From Bryobacterales bacterium (GTDB lineage Bacteria > Cyanobacteriota > Vampirovibrionia > Obscuribacterales > Obscuribacteraceae): 9,535 bases of DNA. The stretch spans positions 1 to 9,535 of the forward strand of contig CAJCHQ010001016.1 of the NCBI GenBank assembly GCA_903970295.1, given 5' to 3'. Of this stretch, positions 6,689-9,535 are shown piece by piece. The position numbers and the translations under genes were made by a program. Every line of letters begins with the position of its first letter. Positions within the stretch are counted from its first letter, which is position 1. The notes below the pieces were generated by a model that was not told the DNA's origin, made no database searches, and saw nothing but the letters and a program-made list of their open reading frames with translations.

Positions 6689-7195
6689 ATGGAATCCAAA
6701 GTAGACATCTCCTCGCTACCCAAACTCACAATTAACACCGACCCGCTGCCGGAAACTTCCAAACGACGCATTAGCTCCGTGCGCGTTGCATTGATGCCCG
6801 GTCAAATCAGAACGATCCAAATCGAAACACCCACGACCGTCGCCTGTGTGCTCAACGATGCCGGTCTGGAAGTTCCTCCCGGTTATCAAATCCGCGTTAG
6901 CAAGCAGATCGCCAATCTGTCGAGCGTGGTCGCCGACGGGCAAGATGTTCTCCTGATCAGACCGGTCAAGGGCAACGGCGGACTAATCGCCATTCGTGTC
7001 GCGTTGATGCCGGGACTGATAAAAACGGTCCAGGTTGAAGCACCGGCCACCGTCAGCAGCGCGCTGCAAGCTGCCGGTCTGCAAGTACCTCCCGGTTATC
7101 AAATCCGGGTTAGCAAGCAGATCGCCAATCTATCCACTCCCGTTTTAGAAGGGCAAGACGTGCTTTTGATTCGGCCAGTCAAAGGTAACGGGTAA
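6689..7195 (+). CDS. Tandem ubiquitin-like protein, two ThiS/MoaD-like beta-grasp domains
   Basis: This 168-residue protein has a flexible 30-residue N-terminal extension and two homologous domains, about 31-97 and 102-168, with a period of 71 residues. Each runs from RVALMPG through a Thr/Ala-rich helix, the block PPGYQIRVSKQIANLS, then DGQDVLLIRPVKGNG or EGQDVLLIRPVKGNG. The strand-helix-strand order, the GQDV-hydrophobic strand and the Gly-rich end match ThiS/MoaD-type beta-grasp proteins, whose GDxV segment precedes a terminal Gly-Gly. The second domain ends in Gly-Asn-Gly at the stop, a terminal Gly ready for adenylation without processing. The first ends Gly-Asn-Gly-Gly before the next domain. 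Two fused Ubl domains recall ISG15 and the BilA proteins. The start at 6689 has AAAGAAAGG at 6674-6682. It lies 81 nt after the E1 gene, the largest gap in the cassette, and shows no clear promoter there. It is the presumed modifier of the system. Confidence 0.85.
   Translation: MESKVDISSLPKLTINTDPLPETSKRRISSVRVALMPGQIRTIQIETPTTVACVLNDAGLEVPPGYQIRVSKQIANLSSVVADGQDVLLIRPVKGNGGLIAIRVALMPGLIKTVQVEAPATVSSALQAAGLQVPPGYQIRVSKQIANLSTPVLEGQDVLLIRPVKGNG
6779..7192 (+). repeat. Tandem 213-nt coding repeat (two Ubl domains)
   Basis: The two copies (6779-6979 and 6992-7192) are offset by 213 nt. DNA similarity is uneven. The segments 6875-6921 and 7088-7134 differ at only two of 47 positions (6895 versus 7108, 6919 versus 7132), while the first half of each copy is more diverged. 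This indicates domain duplication, with a recent conversion event or strong constraint in the second half. Confidence 0.9.
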
Positions 7196-7222
7196 CACAC
7201 CACCAGCAGTATCAAGCCAAGA

Positions 7223-7259
7223 TGGAACAGTCAGCGGTAGGGTCCGACTGACTGTTCCA
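7223..7259 (+). terminator. Hairpin after the Ubl gene, possible terminator
   Basis: TGGAACAGTCAG (7223-7234) and CTGACTGTTCCA (7248-7259) are perfect 12-bp complementary arms around a 13-nt loop. Within the loop CGG at 7235-7237 and CCG at 7244-7246 could extend the stem past one bulged base. No T-run follows, so it is not a classical intrinsic terminator. It could stabilise the 3' end of the conjugation transcript, attenuate, or be a protein site. It lies 28 nt after the Ubl stop and 51 nt before the next gene. Confidence 0.6.
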
Positions 7260-7310
7260 CACTCAAGCAAACGATATCGAAGCGAGCCAGTTTCTCGCAG
7301 AAGGAGCCAA

Positions 7311-7985
7311 ATGAAAGAACATAGGCAGGGCCCCATTGCCAGATTAACGGTAGTCTCGGTTGAAACAGATCTGGCGGAACCGGTGGTCACAGAAACGCAG
7401 GTGCTGAATGGCCGGCAAACAAGCATCGTTCTTGCGACTTTGCACGAGACCTACCCGGCTAAAACTTTACTTCCGGTAGCAACAGCAAGTTTGCTCGCCG
7501 GCTTCTTGCTGCACGGACTGCCGCTTATCGGTAGCTTTTTCGGGGCTGTGTTATGGCAAGTGCTTTTTTTAGCAGTCGTACGCGGCCTACCGAACTATTG
7601 GGTGGCGCGGGTGTTCGGCTACAAAAAGCACAGTGTTATCGCCCGCTTCGCTCTTGCCGCAGCTGAAATCGTAATCATGGCCGGCCTAGCGCTTTTGTTC
7701 GGCACAGTGATTGCTTCGTTCATGGGTCTAAGCACGTGGTCTGGTGTTATTCATTTCAGCGGTCTCACGCTCGGCACGCCTCTGAAATTGGCGGCGATCG
7801 CCTTCGCCTTCCAAGCGATATACAACTATCTAGCCTTGCCTCTATCGGCAAAACTGACACATGCATTATTGCCGACACTCAGCGTCCTGATCGCGCGCGT
7901 ACCAATACTAGGTGCTCTGGCAGAAAAACTGCAGTCGCGCTTTGCCGTTCAAAAAAGGGACAGAAAGAATCGTCGATATCTTTAG
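7311..7985 (+). CDS. Multi-pass membrane protein, unknown function
   Basis: The 224-residue protein starts at an ATG with AAGGAG at 7301-7306. Residues 1-48 are polar. Hydrophobic stretches follow at about 52-69, 72-90, 110-137, 158-178 and 183-203, so four or five transmembrane helices are likely. A basic loop (Arg100 to His107) sits between the second and third, and the tail is strongly basic (Arg/Lys from 210 on), which suggests a cytoplasmic C-terminus. I do not recognise the family and see no catalytic motif. It follows the conjugation cassette after a hairpin, so it may be a membrane effector or partner of the system or belong to a separate transcript. Neither is shown by the sequence. 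The next start lies 67 nt after its stop. Confidence 0.8.
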   Translation: MKEHRQGPIARLTVVSVETDLAEPVVTETQVLNGRQTSIVLATLHETYPAKTLLPVATASLLAGFLLHGLPLIGSFFGAVLWQVLFLAVVRGLPNYWVARVFGYKKHSVIARFALAAAEIVIMAGLALLFGTVIASFMGLSTWSGVIHFSGLTLGTPLKLAAIAFAFQAIYNYLALPLSAKLTHALLPTLSVLIARVPILGALAEKLQSRFAVQKRDRKNRRYL

Positions 7986-8035
7986 CCTCATCTCTTCGAA
8001 AAGGAACGCAACTCAACGCTACAAACTCATCACTC

Positions 8036-8044
8036 AGAAAGAGG
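8036..8044 (+). promoter_or_regulatory. Ribosome binding site deciding a GTG start at 8053
   Basis: AGAAAGAGG lies 8 nt before GTG at 8053. The in-frame ATG at 7912 would overlap the preceding gene by 74 nt and add 47 polar residues, and it has no SD. The site favours the shorter product. Confidence 0.5.
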
Positions 8045-8052
8045 CACCACTC

Positions 8053-8376
8053 GTGGTATCTATCGCATCACTTAACACTAAGCGACTCTTCAAAGGCGCC
8101 TTCTGGTTTACCGGGCTGTTCGTCGCCGCGATCTCTTTTATCAGCTTCCTCGTCTATCTGTCACAGCTGACAGACAACATTTACGTGCCGGGTTTTATAC
8201 TCGACGCCTCGAGCTTCATCGGAGCTTTTGCCGGACTGCTGACCTCACAGCAGTTAAAGCCGAAGGGGAACAAAACTTTTCACCGCAACGAGTTCATCGC
8301 TCTCGGCGCCTCCTCGGATTTGCCGGCGATATTGCCATCTGGCATCCAAGCATGGGTCAATCCTTACAAGCGGTGA
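8053..8376 (+). CDS. Small membrane protein, possibly the first part of a frameshifted gene
   Basis: From GTG 8053 the product is 107 residues. Two hydrophobic segments (about 16-37 and 45-64) are joined by a short polar turn, and a polar basic stretch follows. The start rests on the SD at 8036-8044. I do not recognise the family. Its last ~21 residues (after Gly-Ala-Ser near nt 8312) are Pro-rich and less protein-like. Reading the -1 frame from that point instead gives LGFAGDIAIWHPSMGQS and runs directly into the hydrophobic ORF downstream. A single missing C in the CCTCCTC stretch near 8308-8314 would explain this. So this may be the N-terminal half of one longer membrane protein, broken by mutation or sequencing error. 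If intact as it stands, it overlaps the next ORF by 25 nt. Confidence 0.55.
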   Translation: MVSIASLNTKRLFKGAFWFTGLFVAAISFISFLVYLSQLTDNIYVPGFILDASSFIGAFAGLLTSQQLKPKGNKTFHRNEFIALGASSDLPAILPSGIQAWVNPYKR

Positions 8377-8693
8377 TAACCGGTTTCATCATCTTGCTCC
8401 GGAGCCTCGGCGCATTTTATGGCGCCGGCTATCTAGGTGGGGCTGTGCTCTCTGCCGGCTCCTTCCTTAAAGATAAACGTGTTCATGACGAGCAGGAAGC
8501 CCAAACTAAAAAGGCGGCGGCAGAAAAGGCGGCGGCAGAAAAGCCGACGGACCAAAGCAAGTCGAAGACTGCAAACGCACCCAAGCAAGATCTGGGGCTT
8601 TATGTCCTGGTACCAGAAGTTTCCGGTCAAAACGTTGCCGCCGCAGATGCAAGTTTGCGCCCGCCCGAATCGAGCGTTGCCGACACATGGTGA
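8352..8693 (+). CDS. Small membrane protein with charged tail, possibly the second part of a frameshifted gene
   Basis: The 113-residue ORF starts at ATG 8352. A GTG at 8373 overlaps the previous stop as GTGA and is an equally possible coupled start. Neither has a good SD. Residues 5-40 are hydrophobic and Gly-rich, followed by a charged Lys/Glu/Ala linker with two copies of an AAAEK unit. The end contains VPEVSGQNVAAADASL, which faintly resembles the start of a PASTA domain but stops too early to be complete. I do not recognise the family. The frame is open well upstream of 8352 and reads naturally from about 8313, which together with the missing SD supports fusion with the preceding ORF. 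Confidence 0.5.
   Translation: MGQSLQAVITGFIILLRSLGAFYGAGYLGGAVLSAGSFLKDKRVHDEQEAQTKKAAAEKAAAEKPTDQSKSKTANAPKQDLGLYVLVPEVSGQNVAAADASLRPPESSVADTW
8511..8540 (+). repeat. Two tandem copies of a 15-bp coding repeat
   Basis: AAGGCGGCGGCAGAA occurs twice back to back (8511-8525 and 8526-8540), encoding a repeated Lys-Ala-Ala-Ala-Glu unit in a charged helical linker. Such repeats expand or contract by replication slippage. Confidence 0.9.
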
Positions 8694-8840
8694 GTTCCTC
8701 GCGGACATAGTTGCCTGAAACGAACGCAAGATCGAATTACCCATTTCGCACTAACACAGCTACAAAGGAAAACCGATTGGCTCTGATCAATCTGACCATA
8801 ACTAATCACTGACCACTAAAAGGCAACTACCTGCAAACAA

Positions 8841-8877
8841 GCAACGGGTCAGGGTAAGCACTACTCTGACCCGTTGC
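8841..8877 (+). terminator. Hairpin ending the membrane-gene segment, probable terminator
   Basis: GCAACGGGTCAG (8841-8852) and CTGACCCGTTGC (8866-8877) are perfect 12-bp arms with a 13-nt loop. A T-rich stretch follows only at 8898-8914, about 20 nt later, so it is not a textbook intrinsic terminator. Its position after the last + strand ORF and the stable GC-containing stem support a role in termination or 3'-end protection. Confidence 0.65.
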
Positions 8878-9069
8878 CGCCAGTAACCATCTAAAAGTTT
8901 GCCTTTTTCCTTTTGCCCGTTATTTTCCGAAAATGATTTTTTATAGCTAAAACGCGAGCAAAAAAGCAAAAATCAATCAGAATATAGCGCAGACGGATTC
9001 ATGTATGCTTGCGACGTGCGGAAGTCACCCCCGGCGCGACTTCTCAATTCGTTTCATTCTGGACGGAAA

Positions 9070-9120
9070 TTGACTAAATTAATGGTGTAATCTACCAACG
9101 TGACTAACATTGACTTACCT
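9070..9120 (+). promoter_or_regulatory. Putative promoter/operator region with repeated TGACT motifs
   Basis: TGACTAA occurs at 9071 and 9101, and TGACTTA at 9111, spaced 30 and 10 nt, so all are on about the same helical face. Two are preceded by T, giving TTGACT, a good -35-like hexamer. TGTAAT at 9086-9091 matches five of six -10 positions but is only 10 nt from the first TTGACT, so no properly spaced promoter pair is obvious. The region could combine promoter and regulator sites for the gene at 9143. Confidence 0.3.
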
Positions 9121-9142
9121 GAACGCTTACCCGGGCAAAATA

Positions 9143-9535
9143 ATGAGCGCAACAAAAACTCTTTCACTCACACTCTGCCTCTTACTAGCTGGCAGCATCG
9201 GTCACGCCGATGAAATGCAGTTCCAGCGCATTCGTACATTCGACCCAGTGCGAGGATTGGTACCAGGGAATGGGACCAGCTCACTCATGGCGCCAAAGCT
9301 GCCGCCATCGGCTGGACCAGCCATGCCGAGCGCAGCTCCAGATTTTCAACGCCCGACGAAAACCAACGCTAGCCCCTCTGTTTATACCCCCGCCGACACG
9401 GATCCCGATCAAGACTCAACAGCACCAGAGACTAAAGATAAACCTCCGGCCAACGGACTTCTCGCTCCCACCAAACCCGCTCCAACTAGCTTCAGTGCAC
9501 CCGCTTCTTCCAACTTCAGCGCGCCCACCAACTCC
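9143..9535 (+). CDS. Secreted Pro/Ser/Ala-rich protein (5' part, runs off window)
   Basis: The frame is open for 131 codons from ATG 9143 to the right edge. Residues 1-22 form a typical signal peptide: a short N-region with one Lys, a hydrophobic core around LTLCLLLAG, and an SIGHA-DE cleavage site, so the protein is exported. The core Cys is not in a convincing lipobox. The mature part is low-complexity, rich in Pro, Ser, Ala and Thr, with two FSAP units near the end, and looks disordered or cell-wall/periplasm spanning. I recognise no domain, and the C-terminal part is missing. No clear SD precedes the ATG (a TTG at 9110 is the only other in-frame start). The gene lies after the second hairpin and a long non-coding stretch, so it is probably a separate transcription unit unrelated to the conjugation operon. 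Confidence 0.75.
   Translation, partial: MSATKTLSLTLCLLLAGSIGHADEMQFQRIRTFDPVRGLVPGNGTSSLMAPKLPPSAGPAMPSAAPDFQRPTKTNASPSVYTPADTDPDQDSTAPETKDKPPANGLLAPTKPAPTSFSAPASSNFSAPTNS

Larger units (their letters stand above)
8694..9142. other. Non-coding region between the membrane genes and the secreted-protein gene
   Basis: No convincing gene is present in these 449 nt. The first part holds only a tiny 11-codon frame (TTG 8777 to TGA 8812) preceded by AAAGGA at 8764-8769, then the hairpin at 8841-8877. From about 8883 to 9000 the sequence is AT-rich with several runs of A or T. TGATTTTT (8934-8941) and AAAAATCA (8968-8975) are complementary but far apart. GAAGTC (9021-9026) and GACTTC (9038-9043) form a short 6-bp inverted repeat. 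The last part has TGACT repeats and the presumed promoter for the gene at 9143. I see no tRNA, CRISPR or insertion sequence. Confidence 0.7.

Noticed and set aside
7912..8052. ATG 7912 as start of the small membrane gene
   Set aside because: It would overlap the preceding gene by 74 nt, has no SD and adds a polar segment; GTG 8053 has a proper SD.
8922..8934. Palindrome ATTTTC-C-GAAAAT
   Set aside because: It is short, with a one-base centre, in an AT-rich region and shows no second copy.
8934..8975. AT-only inverted repeat TGATTTTT / AAAAATCA
   Set aside because: The arms are 8 bp of almost pure A/T separated by 26 nt in an AT-rich stretch, so chance is likely and the hairpin would be weak.
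9021..9043. Inverted repeat GAAGTC / GACTTC
   Set aside because: Only 6 bp with an 11-nt loop and no T-run follows; insufficient for a terminator or operator call.
1..9535. CRISPR arrays, tRNA/rRNA genes, transposases or integrases
   Set aside because: No regularly spaced repeats, cloverleaf-like sequence or recombinase motifs were visible on either strand.

Overview
The window is a stretch of accessory bacterial DNA with every supported gene on the + strand. Tight spacing, Shine-Dalgarno (SD) sites and gene overlaps indicate one long operon. I cannot place the organism securely: codon use is mixed with no strong GC skew, there are no rRNA or marker genes, and the signal peptide and SD sites are generic bacterial ones.

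Region 1 (3-2707) holds the 3' end of an unrecognised gene, then a 786-residue membrane-anchored, helix-rich protein of unknown function. Region 2 (2728-7195) is the centrepiece: a complete set of ubiquitin-like conjugation components in the order E2, JAMM peptidase, E1, ubiquitin-like protein (Ubl). The E2 gene encodes two E2-like catalytic domains in tandem, each with a Cys in the E2 motif, behind an unrecognised N-terminal domain. The peptidase has a perfect JAMM zinc motif fused to a C-terminal PDZ domain. The E1 is a minimal 230-residue ThiF/MoeB-type adenylation domain. The Ubl protein is two tandem ThiS/MoaD-like beta-grasp repeats, each ending in Gly-Asn-Gly.

The expected chemistry, inferred from the families, is as follows. 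The E1 adenylates the Ubl C-terminus and forms a thioester, the E2 Cys residues carry it, and the JAMM enzyme matures precursors or removes conjugates. Bacterial operons with these components (Bil and Bub types, and the E1-E2-JAB operons found by comparative genomics) are known, and Bil systems act against phage. The tandem E2, the JAMM-PDZ fusion, the gene order and the linked membrane scaffold make this example look like an uncommon variant. An antiviral role is inference only.

Region 3 (7223-8877) starts and ends with a hairpin of the same geometry (12-bp stem, 13-nt loop). Between them lie a 224-residue multi-pass membrane protein and two overlapping small membrane ORFs that may be one gene split by a one-base deletion. 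Region 4 (8878-9535) is a non-coding stretch, AT-rich in part, with repeated TGACT motifs, followed by the 5' end of a gene for a secreted Pro/Ser/Ala-rich protein that runs off the window.
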